A stretch of DNA of 38,607 nt from Streptomyces spongiae (GTDB taxonomy: Bacteria > Actinomycetota > Actinomycetes > Streptomycetales > Streptomycetaceae): NCBI RefSeq assembly GCF_009377185.1, contig NZ_VJZC01000037.1, forward strand, positions 1 through 38,607, read 5' to 3'. Shown in pieces: positions 13,968 through 23,200 of this stretch. The position numbers and the translations under genes were made by a program. Position 1 is the first letter of the stretch. Each line of letters begins with the position of its first letter. Below the pieces are notes generated by a model. That model made no database searches and had not been told where the DNA came from. It saw only the letters and a list, made by a program, of their open reading frames with translations.

Positions 13968-14458
13968 CACACGACCGCCAGACTGAGCGACTCGGGCTCG
14001 GATACCACACCGCGCTTCGGCCGTAGCGCGTACAGCCTGTGCAGAACAGCTGCTCGGATGGCGGGCGCCGCCTTGGGAAGGGTGATCTCCGCCCATACGC
14101 GTTTCCCCTGGCCGACGGGCTCCCAGGCACACCGCGAAGCGAGAAGCTCGACCAGCGCCAGGCCGCGCCCGCTCTCGTCGTCCGCCTGGGCACAACTCGC
14201 CTGCGGAGCAGCAGGATTGTCATCAAGCACGTCGATCACCAAGCGGCCGGGACGGTGGTACAGCGCGACGGTGACGGGTCCTTCCCCATGGATCACAGCG
14301 TTGGTGATGAGTTCGGAGGCGACAAGACGAATCGCGTCAGCCGTGTCGTCGTTCAACGGCACACCCCATGCACGCACCTTGTCGACGACCTTGCGCCGGG
14401 CAAGGGAAACTTCCCTTTCCTCACTCGCGAGGACGAACCGATGGAGGAGCGTGGGCAT
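13967..14458 (-). CDS. ATP-binding protein, anti-sigma factor-like (HATPase_c_2)
   Basis: A 163-aa GHKL ATPase of the RsbW/SpoIIAB kind. The N box reads VASELITNAVIHG (about residues 46-58), and the G boxes are VIDVLDDNP and GRGLALVELLASR (about 96-108). Streptomyces carry dozens, usually unpaired with a sigma factor. They bind or phosphorylate anti-anti-sigma partners, or act as unknown regulators. ATG 14458 follows GGAGG by 8 bases. It is divergent from the XRE-TPR regulator at 14710, a very common pairing, and heads the minus-strand run that leads to the peptide gene, with which it could be co-transcribed. Confidence 0.88.
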   Translation of the reverse strand: MPTLLHRFVLASEEREVSLARRKVVDKVRAWGVPLNDDTADAIRLVASELITNAVIHGEGPVTVALYHRPGRLVIDVLDDNPAAPQASCAQADDESGRGLALVELLASRCAWEPVGQGKRVWAEITLPKAAPAIRAAVLHRLYALRPKRGVVSEPESLSLAVV

Positions 14459-14533
14459 GGCGGACGCCTCCGAGGAGTTGGAGAGCGGCTCCGTCCCCGA
14501 CGGGGAAACAGGGGCGGAGCCGCCGATCTGAGA

Positions 14534-14549
14534 ACCGCTCCGGAGCGGT
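14534..14549. promoter_or_regulatory. 16-bp perfect palindrome between divergent regulators
   Basis: ACCGCTCCGGAGCGGT in the 251-bp gap between the ATP-binding gene and the XRE-TPR gene. Its symmetry and central position in a divergent promoter region make it an operator candidate, perhaps for the XRE protein itself. It could also be a hairpin in the leader of either transcript. Confidence 0.4.
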
Positions 14550-14709
14550 CACCCTGCGTGGGCTCCGTGGACGGCTGATACTCAGTCAACGGCCCCAGCC
14601 AGCAAGGCGGAACGTTTCTAGGGGGTTCCTCCTGGGGACGCCCTCCCCGTACGCGGCGACGCGAAGTAGCCTCCCCACTACGCCTTGAGGGGATGACGGG
14701 AGTGATGAC

Positions 14710-16053
14710 ATGCCTGGTGAGCCGTTGGCGGTCCACCCGCTGAGCTTCCTCCTCCAGACGAGCGGTTGGGGGAAGGCCGAGTTCGCCCGGCTCATGCAGG
14801 CGCACGGGCGGTCGCTCGGAATCCCGCTCGCGACCAACCGGACCACCGTATGGAAATGGGAGCAGGGGCAGGAGCCGGATGCGGACGCCCAGCGCGTACT
14901 CGCCGACTTGCTGCGCGTCCCGTACGAGCAAGCGCGAAGGGAAGGATGGCCCCGGTGGCTGCCGGTCTGGGAAGTCACGGGACTCACCACCCCATGGACG
15001 GAGGCCGGTACCGTTGAGGCGTTGTCCGAACTCGTGGGGAGTGGCCGCATGGACCGCCGGGGCTTTCTCACCATCACCGGCACCGCCCTGACGGGCCTCG
15101 CGGCGAGCTGGGTGGACGCGCCGTCCGCCTTCGCCTCGGCCCTGGGCGGGGATCAGGTCACGGACACGATGGTCTCGACGATCGAGCAGCGCATCAGCAC
15201 GCTCCGCACCCTCGACGACCAACTCGGCGGCGCCACGCTCCTGGAGCAGGCACGCGGCGATCTCGCCCTGGTCACCGGCCTCCTGAGCACTGGCAGGTAC
15301 ACGGAGAGCATCCGGCTCCGCCTCTACGCCTTGGCGGCCCGGGTATCGCACCTGACCGGCTGGATGGCCTACGACGCGGGGCTGCGGTCCGTCGGCCAGC
15401 GCTACTACGTCGGGGCTCTACGCAGCGCCCGTACCGCCGGAGACGACGCGTTCGGTGCCTTCATCCTCGCGGAGATGGGCGTTCACGTCTCCGAGGCCGG
15501 ACGAACCGCCGACCGCGTCGCCCTCATCTCGACCGCCATCGACAACGCCCCTCGCACGCTGTCGCCGTACACCCAGTCCTTCCTCTACCTGCACAAGGCC
15601 GAGGCACTGTCCCGCGACGGCGACCACCGCAACGCCGGAACAGCGCTCAACCGCGCCGTGTCCCACTGGGAGCGCCACACGACGGAGGCAAACCCGGACT
15701 GGCTCAACTGGTTCGGCGAAGCCCAGCTGAAGTCGACTGAGGGCAAGGTCCTGCTGCGGTCCGGGCAGGTGGAACGCGCCACGGACTCCCTGGAGACCTC
15801 CGTGAAGAGCGCGGCTCCTCGGGACAAGGCCGTACGCTCCAGCCGCCTGGCTGAGGCCCGGCTCGCCGGCGGCGACCTGGATGGGGCGCTGGACGCCGCG
15901 AACTACGGCACCGAACTCCTGGAGAACAGTGTCAGTTCCGTACGAGCCCTGGACCGCTTGAAGGAGTTCTCCGCCCACCTCGAACCGCGCAAGTCCGTGC
16001 CCGCTGTCCGTGAGTTCCGTGAGCGGCTCCAGGCCGTGCCCGTCGCGGCATGA
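14710..16053 (+). CDS. XRE-family regulator with TPR-like C-terminus
   Basis: A 447-aa protein. A helix-turn-helix lies at about residues 16-60 (ELARL-type start, then NRTTVWKWEQGQEPD, then RVLADLLRV). After a linker containing MDRRGFLTITGTALTGLAASW, which resembles a twin-arginine signal but is internal and typical of this regulator class, the C-terminal two thirds are helical repeats. This is the standard Streptomyces XRE-TPR architecture, in which the repeat half senses a peptide or other signal. ATG 14710 has GGGAG 7 bases upstream. It is divergent from the ATP-binding gene and the peptide/JmjC/AKR genes and is the likely controller of that set. Confidence 0.87.
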   Translation: MPGEPLAVHPLSFLLQTSGWGKAEFARLMQAHGRSLGIPLATNRTTVWKWEQGQEPDADAQRVLADLLRVPYEQARREGWPRWLPVWEVTGLTTPWTEAGTVEALSELVGSGRMDRRGFLTITGTALTGLAASWVDAPSAFASALGGDQVTDTMVSTIEQRISTLRTLDDQLGGATLLEQARGDLALVTGLLSTGRYTESIRLRLYALAARVSHLTGWMAYDAGLRSVGQRYYVGALRSARTAGDDAFGAFILAEMGVHVSEAGRTADRVALISTAIDNAPRTLSPYTQSFLYLHKAEALSRDGDHRNAGTALNRAVSHWERHTTEANPDWLNWFGEAQLKSTEGKVLLRSGQVERATDSLETSVKSAAPRDKAVRSSRLAEARLAGGDLDGALDAANYGTELLENSVSSVRALDRLKEFSAHLEPRKSVPAVREFRERLQAVPVAA

Positions 16054-16124
16054 CCTCGCCTCTCGGACTTCGAGGCCCAGCCCGCACCCTCGCATTGGGT
16101 AGTCGCAATGCCAGGATGGACGGC

Positions 16125-17297
16125 ATGACGACGATCCACGGTCAGGTCGCGGCTGGGTTCGAACCGGTACGTGAGGCGTTCGCAGCGAACTTCTCCGAGC
16201 ACGGGGACATCGGCGCGGCAGTGTGCGTGTACCAGCACGGGCGACCGGTGGTGGACCTGTGGGGAGGCGTCGCCGACCCCGAAACCGGTCGTCCGTGGAC
16301 ACAGGACACGCTGCAGCTCGTCTACTCGGCTACCAAGGGGGCGACCGCGACCGCGGCACACATGCTGGCCGAGCGCGGTGCGCTGGACCTAGACGCGCCG
16401 GTGGCGAAGTACTGGCCAGAGTTCGCCGCGAACGGCAAGGCGGACACCCCGGTGCGCTGGCTGCTGTCCCACCAGGCCGGCCTGATCACACTGGATCAAC
16501 CCGTCCCGCTGAATGAGGCGTTGGCCTGGCATCCGATGGCGGCCGCATTGGCCGCTCAGCGTCCCCAGTGGACTCCGGGCACGGCGCACGGCTACCACGG
16601 CCGGACCTGGGGCTGGCTGGTCGGCGAAGTGATCCGTCGGGTATCCGGCCAGACACCGGGCCGCTTCTTCGCCGACGAGATAGCCGCCCCCCTCGGATTG
16701 GACTTCTTCATCGGACTGCCGACGGATCAACGCGACCGGGTCAGCCGCATGGTGTACCAGCGACCGGCCGTCGACCTCACCGCCATGCCCGCCGAGTCGG
16801 TTCCCGAAGAACTCCGCGAGCAGGTCGCCGCGTGGCGGGATCCGGAGTCATTCAGCAACAGGGCGTACGCGGTAACCGACCCCGCCGAGATCGACTTCGA
16901 CTCGCCCGAGGTGCAGGCCGCGGAACTCCCGGCCTCCAACGGCATCGGCACCGCACACGGCCTGGCGCGCATGTACGCCGCGCTGATCGGTGAGGTGGAC
17001 GGTACGCGCCTGATTCCTCCGGAGATCCTTGAGTCAGCGACCAAGGAGCAGGCCAGCGGGAAGGACCAGGTGATGCTGATCCCGAGCCGATTCAGCGCCG
17101 GATACATGCTGCCTACCGAGACCAACCCGATGATTGGGGCAGGCTCTTTCGGCCACACGGGACGAGGCGGCTCGCTCGGCTTCGCCGACTTGGAGCACGG
17201 CGTCGCCTTCGGTTACGCGATGAACAAAATCATCGGGGGAGCCGACGACGTGCGCGCGGCCTCGCTGGTCAACGCGGTACGAAGGTCGCTCGCGTAG
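16125..17297 (+). CDS. Serine hydrolase of the beta-lactamase family (class C/EstB-like)
   Basis: A 390-aa protein with the penicillin-binding fold. The SxxK nucleophile motif is VYSATKGATATAAH (Ser68, Lys71), the tyrosine motif is AHGYHGRTWGWLVGE (Tyr157), and the KTG-equivalent is FGHTGRGGSLGFAD. EstB-type members hydrolyse esters rather than beta-lactams. There is no signal peptide, so it is cytoplasmic. ATG 16125 is used; ATG 16116 is in frame and only 9 bases earlier. It follows the XRE gene by 72 bp on the same strand and may be co-transcribed. A role in maturing the candidate peptide, for example as an esterase or peptidase, is speculative. Confidence 0.85.
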   Translation: MTTIHGQVAAGFEPVREAFAANFSEHGDIGAAVCVYQHGRPVVDLWGGVADPETGRPWTQDTLQLVYSATKGATATAAHMLAERGALDLDAPVAKYWPEFAANGKADTPVRWLLSHQAGLITLDQPVPLNEALAWHPMAAALAAQRPQWTPGTAHGYHGRTWGWLVGEVIRRVSGQTPGRFFADEIAAPLGLDFFIGLPTDQRDRVSRMVYQRPAVDLTAMPAESVPEELREQVAAWRDPESFSNRAYAVTDPAEIDFDSPEVQAAELPASNGIGTAHGLARMYAALIGEVDGTRLIPPEILESATKEQASGKDQVMLIPSRFSAGYMLPTETNPMIGAGSFGHTGRGGSLGFADLEHGVAFGYAMNKIIGGADDVRAASLVNAVRRSLA

Positions 17298-17632
17298 CCC
17301 TGCCCACCTGCGGGTACGGAGCACGCAGCCCCGTCCTGTGCCACCCTGTGGTCGAGCCGGGGACCGGCTACCATCTCTGCGCGGTCTGGGAGAACCTGCA
17401 GAAGACGGACCCGCTTCCGCATCGTGCGCCCTTGATCGCCGCCGCTCGGTCGTGGGCCGCGCATCGCGGGCTCATCCGGGGGTGAGGCGGGCAGCCGCGC
17501 GTCACGCGTGCGAGAAGGGTGACGACCGGATACGGACCCGAGGTCAAGGAGCAGCGGCGGACGTGGGTCGGTGGCACCCAGGGGCGAACCCTCCGGGCGC
17601 CACCGACCTCAAGGCGTAATACCTCTACGTCG
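17298..17632. other. Gene-free stretch with a possible gene fragment
   Basis: From about 17300 to 17485 the plus strand reads as a coherent protein piece (VVEPGTGYHLCAVWENLQKT followed by DPLPHRAPLI and AAARSWAAHRGL) ending in TGA, with no suitable start or ribosome site. It is probably the C-terminal remnant of a gene overwritten by the hydrolase side. The rest shows nothing. Confidence 0.4.
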
Positions 17633-17896
17633 TCACTCCCGGGCGGTCGCGATGATGCCGACGCATTCTTCGAGCGCGGCGTGCAACGGCTTTACGAAGG
17701 CGGCGAGTTCGGCGTCCGAGGCCTTTCCCACCTCCAGTACGGCGCCGACGACCGTGACCAGGACGGCGGCGGCCTTCAGGGCGTGCGCGTCGGCCAGTTC
17801 CTCAAGACGGCCGCCGGGGCACGTGAGGGCCAGGGCCTCCTTGCCGGTGGCCGGGTCGAGGCCCAGGCTGCGCAGACGCGGCGTACTCGTGCTCAT
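17633..17896 (-). CDS. 87-aa hypothetical protein
   Basis: Starts MSTSTPRLRSLGLDPATGKE and is otherwise helical and alanine/valine-rich (AHALKAAAVLVTVVGAVLEVG, in two overlapping parts), ending LHAALEECVGIIATARE. The hydrophobic middle may be a buried helix rather than a membrane span. I do not recognise the family. ATG 17896 has GGGAGG 7 bases upstream and overlaps the stop of the upstream 104-aa gene (ATGA). Its last 20 codons are duplicated as a fragment at 10263-10325, so it has taken part in the island's rearrangements. Confidence 0.65.
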   Translation of the reverse strand: MSTSTPRLRSLGLDPATGKEALALTCPGGRLEELADAHALKAAAVLVTVVGAVLEVGKASDAELAAFVKPLHAALEECVGIIATARE

Positions 17897-18207
17897 ACGG
17901 CGACCTCCCACGGAACCGGAACGTAGTCCTGCCCCAGCGTCGCCAGGACCGCCGCCCGACGCCGCTCGCGCTGAAGGCGGCGCCGGTCATGTTCGTCCCG
18001 CTCGCGTTCCCATTCGACGACGTACGGACGGACCAGGGGCATGGCGTCGACGGTGATGACGTCCGCCGGGTGCAGGCACGTGATCACGGGCGGGGGTTCC
18101 GGAACGGGTGGACAGGAGATGGAGGGCAGTGGCGGCGGCGCCGCGGCGCGATGGGCACCGCGGGCGGGCAGGAAGAGGCTCAGAATCGCGGCCAGTAGGC
18201 TGCGCAC
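17893..18207 (-). CDS. 104-aa hypothetical protein with N-terminal hydrophobic segment
   Basis: Opens VRSLLAAILSLFLPARGAHR, a signal-anchor-like helix, then a proline-rich stretch, then a strongly charged helix (VEWERERDEHDRRRLQRERR) and a conserved-looking end GQDYVPVPWEVAV. GTG 18207 is preceded by AGGAG at 7 bases. It is translationally coupled to the 87-aa gene and divergent from a GntR regulator. Such small-gene pairs beside short GntR proteins are frequent in Streptomyces and resemble transfer-control regions of integrative elements, but no specific function can be given. Confidence 0.6.
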   Translation of the reverse strand: MRSLLAAILSLFLPARGAHRAAAPPPLPSISCPPVPEPPPVITCLHPADVITVDAMPLVRPYVVEWERERDEHDRRRLQRERRRAAVLATLGQDYVPVPWEVAV

Positions 18208-18299
18208 AGGTCGGCTCCTATTCAGTCGGCTGAGGCCCCGGTAGGGAAGTAGCCGCTTCCCGTCGGGGCCGCTTTGTGTTGCGAACCCAAGATAGCGTG

Positions 18300-18318
18300 G
18301 ATAACCGCAGATAACCAC
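18300..18318. promoter_or_regulatory. Direct repeat GATAACCrC upstream of the GntR gene
   Basis: GATAACCGC (18300-18308) and GATAACCAC (18310-18318), ten bases apart, i.e. one helical turn. They lie in the divergent gap between the GntR gene and the small-gene pair, where an autoregulating GntR protein would bind. No other evidence. Confidence 0.4.
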
Positions 18319-18355
18319 GGATGCACGGAATGCTGTGGTCACCCACGCTGACGTC

Positions 18356-18610
18356 ATGGAGCTTGACCGCACACGCCCGCTGTGGCGACAGATCGCAGCG
18401 GAGATCATCCGGCGAATCAAGAACGGCACGTATCCGCCGGGAAGCCGCGTGCCCTCCACTCTGGAAATCGCCCAGGAGTTCGGCGTGGTGAATGCGACGG
18501 CGGCGAAGGCGATGCGGCATGTACGGGAGCAGGGGTGGACACGGGGCGAGGTCGGGCTGGGGACTTTCGTCGCCGACCCCCTGCCGCACTCTCCCGAAAC
18601 CCCTGCCTAG
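18356..18610 (+). CDS. Short GntR-family transcriptional regulator
   Basis: An 84-aa protein that consists of just the winged-helix DNA-binding domain: LWRQIAAEIIRRIKNGTYPP, PSTLEIAQEFGVVNATAAKA and GLGTFVAD at the wing. It lacks the C-terminal ligand domain of full GntR regulators, as in many Streptomyces plasmid- and ICE-type (KorSA-like) or YtrA-like proteins. Start chosen at ATG 18356; GTG 18335 is an alternative. It is divergent from the two small genes and probably represses them and itself through the nearby direct repeat. Confidence 0.85.
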   Translation: MELDRTRPLWRQIAAEIIRRIKNGTYPPGSRVPSTLEIAQEFGVVNATAAKAMRHVREQGWTRGEVGLGTFVADPLPHSPETPA

Positions 18611-18629
18611 CCCAAGCCGCAGTCACCCA

Positions 18630-18728
18630 CACATCCGGGACTCGAAGGTCCGCTCCGGCCCGGTTCTGACGGTCCCCCCCCAGGCGTGGGTCGGGTTCGT
18701 CAGGCTGGCGGCCGACCAGACCATCTGA
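18630..18728 (+). pseudogene. DUF397 gene, C-terminal fragment
   Basis: A 33-codon stretch reads HIRDSKVRSGPVLTVPPQAW followed by VGFVRLAADQTI and TGA. The core (RDSK, then GPVLTVPPxAWxxFV) is the signature of DUF397 proteins, small Streptomyces partners of XRE regulators. The N-terminal half of the domain is absent and an eight-C run sits inside. It abuts the GntR gene, so the 5' part was lost by deletion. Confidence 0.75.
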
Positions 18729-18751
18729 GCCGTACATGCGTAAGCCCCGTG

Positions 18752-18781
18752 GTGGCCCAGTCATACATGCGGCTGGGCCAC
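18752..18781 (+). terminator. Hairpin after the DUF397 fragment
   Basis: Perfect 9-bp arms GTGGCCCAG (18752-18760) and CTGGGCCAC (18773-18781). The same kind of hairpin follows the related gene end near 9280. It lies between two convergent units and could end either one. Confidence 0.5.
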
Positions 18782-18827
18782 ACCACCGCCCGCGACGCGA
18801 ACGCGGGCTGCGCGAGCGCGCCTGTGC

Positions 18828-20138
18828 CTACGCGGGCAGCGCGGGGAACACGACCACCGAGCCGTCCTTGTTGCGGGCAATCTCAACGGCCACGTCTGTC
18901 GTGCGGCTGTTGACCGTGATGCCGTCGCCCAGCTTGTGAATCCGGTATGCCGCGCGCATCAGGCGTTCGACTTCACTCGTCGTGAAGACGGGGCGCAAAC
19001 CGTTCGGGCGTGCCAGCTCCAGTGCCGACAGGCGTACCAGGACACCGGCGATGTTCGACTCCAGTTCGTCGAGGCGCTGCTGATCGCGTTTGAGTGCGCG
19101 GGTGAAGTTCTCGAACGGATTGCCGGGGTCGCTCTGGGCGTGCTCGACGGCCTGGAGGACGACGACCCGCCGCTTCAGCGCGATAGCCAGGGAAGCGAGT
19201 TCGAGGTGGGTGCGGAACGTGCCGCCATGGTCGTCGACGCCGGGGAACGACTTGGTCAACGTGCCGAGTTCGACGGCCTCGCCCTCGGGTAGCTTGTCGA
19301 GCGAGCTCTGCCATCGGGCAAGGCGGCCGTCGGCTTTGCCCAGCGCCGTGTTGATGGCATGCACCGCCGAGTCGAGTCCCAGCGAGAGACCGAGCTTGCC
19401 CTGGTCGAGCAGAATGGAAGTGGCTTTGTCGATGGCGTCACGGCAGCCGTCGAGTTCGCTGCGCTCGTCGTCGAGCTTCTCCTCCTGAAGTTGCTCCAGC
19501 AGTTCCGTGATGTGTTCGATGGCCTGCTGGCGCTTGCGGTCGGCGTGCGCGCTCACCCCCACCGCCACGGCCATGAGCACGAGCGGCGCGGCGACGGTGA
19601 GCGCCGCACTGCCGCCGATCGCGATGCCGGCTGTTGCACCGGCTCCACCTGCTGCGCCCGCAGTGGCCGCTCCACCGACCGGCACGAACGTCGCGCCACC
19701 GGCAATTTTGCCCGCTGTGTCCACGAGCGGACCGCGGATGCCATCGGCCACGCCTTTCGCCGCCATCGGGCGAATGATGCCCTGCCCGAGCTGGGCGGCG
19801 ACCTTCGCCGGGACCACCATGCGATACAGACTTTCGCCGGAAGCGGTCGCTCTGGCCGCCGTAAGGGAACTTCGCGTCGATTGCGTGATGAACTGGGACA
19901 GGTGCTGCGCCAAAGGACTCCCGGCGTCGAGCGGGATGCCACGGCCACGGTCGATCTTGTCGGGCAGCGGATGTGCCTCAAGTGTGACGATCGGCTCGTC
20001 GGCCAGGACGGCAAGCACTCCGCGCAGTTCAGCCAGGCGCTCGGCCGTCATCGACTCGCCCGCGGTCAACCCTGGCACCCGGACGTCACCGGTTGCCAGC
20101 GTCCACACCGGAACGATTCCCTTGCGGTCGTCACTCAT
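18828..20138 (-). CDS. 436-aa membrane/coiled-coil protein of unknown function downstream of hsdR
   Basis: Layout seen: a soluble N-terminus (1-140); a long glycine/alanine/valine stretch (about 143-198) able to span or insert into a membrane, with repeats such as GGAATAGAAGGAGATAGIAI; a charged coiled-coil (200-225, QAIEHITELLEQLQEEKLDD); a helical middle; and a C-terminal half with LKRDQQRLDELESNIAGVLV ending in a DNA- or protein-binding-like beta region. No enzyme motif is visible. ATG 20138 has AAGGGGAG 4 bases upstream. It follows hsdR by 143 bp on the same strand, behind a hairpin. The glycine-rich hydrophobic core between helices resembles pore-forming effectors, so an abortive-infection role is possible but unproven. 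Confidence 0.72.
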   Translation of the reverse strand: MSDDRKGIVPVWTLATGDVRVPGLTAGESMTAERLAELRGVLAVLADEPIVTLEAHPLPDKIDRGRGIPLDAGSPLAQHLSQFITQSTRSSLTAARATASGESLYRMVVPAKVAAQLGQGIIRPMAAKGVADGIRGPLVDTAGKIAGGATFVPVGGAATAGAAGGAGATAGIAIGGSAALTVAAPLVLMAVAVGVSAHADRKRQQAIEHITELLEQLQEEKLDDERSELDGCRDAIDKATSILLDQGKLGLSLGLDSAVHAINTALGKADGRLARWQSSLDKLPEGEAVELGTLTKSFPGVDDHGGTFRTHLELASLAIALKRRVVVLQAVEHAQSDPGNPFENFTRALKRDQQRLDELESNIAGVLVRLSALELARPNGLRPVFTTSEVERLMRAAYRIHKLGDGITVNSRTTDVAVEIARNKDGSVVVFPALPA

Positions 20139-20247
20139 CGTCTCCCCTTGTTTTCCAGCAACAGCCCATGGCTGACGTCCGACAAAAATCGGCATGAACC
20201 TCGTGTACCTACGGCCGTCAGGCCGCAACGAATCGAGGCCGGAGGGC

Positions 20248-20274
20248 GCCCCGGCCGGCCTGTCCGACCGGGGC
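20248..20274 (-). terminator. Terminator-like hairpin after hsdR
   Basis: GCCCCGG (20248-20254) and CCGGGGC (20268-20274) just beyond the hsdR stop; no T-run. A variant copy lies beside the hsdR fragment near 10 kb. It may partly separate hsdR from the 436-aa gene. Confidence 0.6.
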
Positions 20275-20281
20275 ATACGCA

Positions 20282-23200
20282 TCAGACGTCGTCCAGGCCC
20301 TCCTCGCGGCGGATCATCCGCCACGCGGCCTTGCGGGCGCTGCGGTCCAGGCTGGACTTGAAGCCCTTGTCGGGGCCGAAGTACTGGCGGCCCATGCCCG
20401 CGATGGTGTCGATGTGGTCGGCCATCTTGTCCGCGAAGACGTTGTCGAAGACGAGGCCGAAGTTGTCCTCGTCATTGACGACGGCCGCCGCCCGCACCTT
20501 CGGGTCGGCCTTGGCCTCCTCGAACGGGCGGATGACGTCCTGCTCGGTGAACTCGGTGCCGAAGCGTTCGTTGAACTTGTCGATCAGCTGCGAGAGCAGC
20601 GACTTCTCTGCTTCCTTCGCGCCGCCCGAGCCGTCGCCGAAGCCCTGCATCGTCGTCGGCCCCTCGGCGGTGAGGGAGACGTCATACTCGCCGGTCTTCT
20701 CCACCCGCAGATGGCTGAGGTCGATCTCGCCTATGTCCACGCCGCCGTCCGCGCGGCGCGGCAGCCGGTTGAGGAGGTAGCGGCCGTAGAGGTGCAGCCG
20801 TTCCAGCTCGGCGTCCCGGTAGGGGACGATCTGCGCGAGGAAGCCGTACTTCCTGACGTAGTCGTTGAGGTCGGCGCGGAAGCCCTCCGCCGTCTCCTGG
20901 TCGTCCTCGTCCTCGCTGTCCTGCAGCGCGGTGAAGCGGGCCACCGCGGGAGACAGCAGCCGGTACAGCTCGGCGTGCAGTTTCTCCCACTTGGACTGTG
21001 AGCCCGCCGCCTTCTCCTTGGCGGCGAAGTACGCGGCGGCGAACTCGTCCATCTCCTGCCCGGACAGGATCGCCGCCTGCATGACCCGGCTCTGCGCCGT
21101 GTAGAGCAGGTTGGGGTCGGAGGGGAGGGTCATCGCCTCCTCGAAGTACGGGCGGAAGGACTCCTGTATGTCGTTGGCGTCGTTGACGAAGTCCAGGACC
21201 GCCAGGTCCGCCTGGGACTTGCGCTCGGCGGTCCGGTTCAGCCGGGACAGGGTCTGGACGGCCGAGATGCCGGTCAGTGTCTTGTTGACGTACATCGTCG
21301 TGAGGAGCGGCTGGTCGAAGCCGGTCTGGTACTTCTCCGCCACGACGAGGATTTTGTACTCGCGCTGGCCCGCCCCACCGGCTCGGGCAGCCTTGTCGTC
21401 GGCGCGCGTGTACGCGAACGCCTTCGGCAGTGCGCTCTCCGACAGCCCGCCGTTCTCCTTCGGCTCGGTGGTCTCCTCTCCGTCGACGGTGAGTGATCCG
21501 GAGAAGGCGACGAGGACACCCAGGTCGGGGTACTTGGTGTCGTAGTCCCGGTCCTTGATGTAGCTCTTGATGGCGCGCGCCATGTGCACGGCGGACTCCC
21601 GCGTTCGGGTCACCACCATCGACTTGGCCCGCCCGCCGAGACGGCCCCGGCTGTGCGCCACGAAGTGCTCCACGATCACCTGGGCGTGCTGGGCGACCGT
21701 CGAGTCATGGGTCAGCGCGTACCGGGCGAGCAGGCCGTTCGCCTTCGACGGGTCGACCTCCCGCTCGTCGGGGTTCTGGTTCACCAGCTTCCAGTACGTG
21801 TTGTACGTGACGTAGTTGCGCAGCGGGTCGAGGATGAAGCCCTCCTCGATCGCCTGGCGCATGGAGTACGTGTGGAAGGGCCGGTAGGTCGCTTTGCCGT
21901 CGATGTCCTGGAGTGTGCCGAAGAGTTCGAGGGTCTTGGCCTTCGGCGTGGCCGTGAACGCGAAGTAGGAGAGGTTCGCGGCGCGGGAACGCTGCTCGGC
22001 CCGCTTCTTGAGCCGCTCGTCCAGGGTGGCGTCCTCGGCCTTGACCGCGGTCGCGCCCGCGTCGTCCGAGTCGGAGTCCAGGCCGAGGTCGCGCAGGGCG
22101 GCCCGTACGTCCTTGGCGGCGTCGCCGGACTGCGAGGAGTGGGCCTCGTCCACGATGATCGCGAAGTGACTGCCCCGGATCTCGGTGGGGTTGCGCTCGA
22201 TGTACGAGATCAGCGCCGGGAACGAGTGCAGGGTGACGGTGACGATCTTTCCGGTGTCGCGGGAGAGGGCCTTGGCGAGTTGCTCGCCCTTCGCACCGTG
22301 CTTCTCGTCGATCTTCACGACGAGGCCTGCGGTCTGCTCGAAATTGCCGACCGTTTCCCGGAGTTGGGCGTCCAGGTTGCGGCGGTCGGTGATGACGATG
22401 ACCTTGTCGAAGACCGGAACACCGGGCTTGAGGCCCTTGGCGATGGCCTCAGCGTCGAGTTCGCGTGGGTCGGTGGGGGTGTGCAGGTCGCTGAGGCGGT
22501 GCGCGAGCCAGCCGATGGTGTTCGACTTGCCCGAGCCGGCCGAGGCCATGACCAGGTAGTCGTGTCCCGCGCCGTGGGTGGCTGCGTGCGCGGTGAGCTT
22601 CTTGACCACGTCCCACTGGTGGAACCTGGGGAAGATCATCGTCTTGGTGGTGCCGCGGCCGGGCGTCTTGCTCTTGTGCAGGTGCACGAACCGCTGGAGC
22701 AGGTCCAGCCAGTTGTCCGGCTGCCAGACCTGCTCCCAGAGGTAGGAGGTCGCGTACGTGCCGTAGGCGGTGGGGGCGGGGTTGCCTGCGCCGCCCGGCT
22801 GACCGGGGCCGTTGGAGCCCGTGCTGAACGGGAGGAAGCGGGTGTTCTTTCCCTTGAGCTGCGTGGCGACGAAGACCAGGTCCGGGTCGACGGCGAAGTT
22901 CGCGACGACCCTGCGCGTGAAGATCAGCTCGGTGGGGTCGCGGTCGGTGCGATACTGCTCCTTGGCCTGCTCCACGCCCTGCTTGGTCAGCGGGTTCTTC
23001 AACTCGGCTGTGGCGACCGGGATTCCGTTGAGGAACAGGGTCAGGTCGAGCCGGTTGCCCCAGTCGGCCTGCTTGGTCGCGTATTCGAGTTCGCGGACGA
23101 CGGTGAGGCGGTTGGCCCGGTAACCGTCCAGCACGGAGTCGTGGGCGACGAGGTTCGGCTTGAAGTATGCGACGCGGAGGAGGACGCCCCGGTCCTTGAC

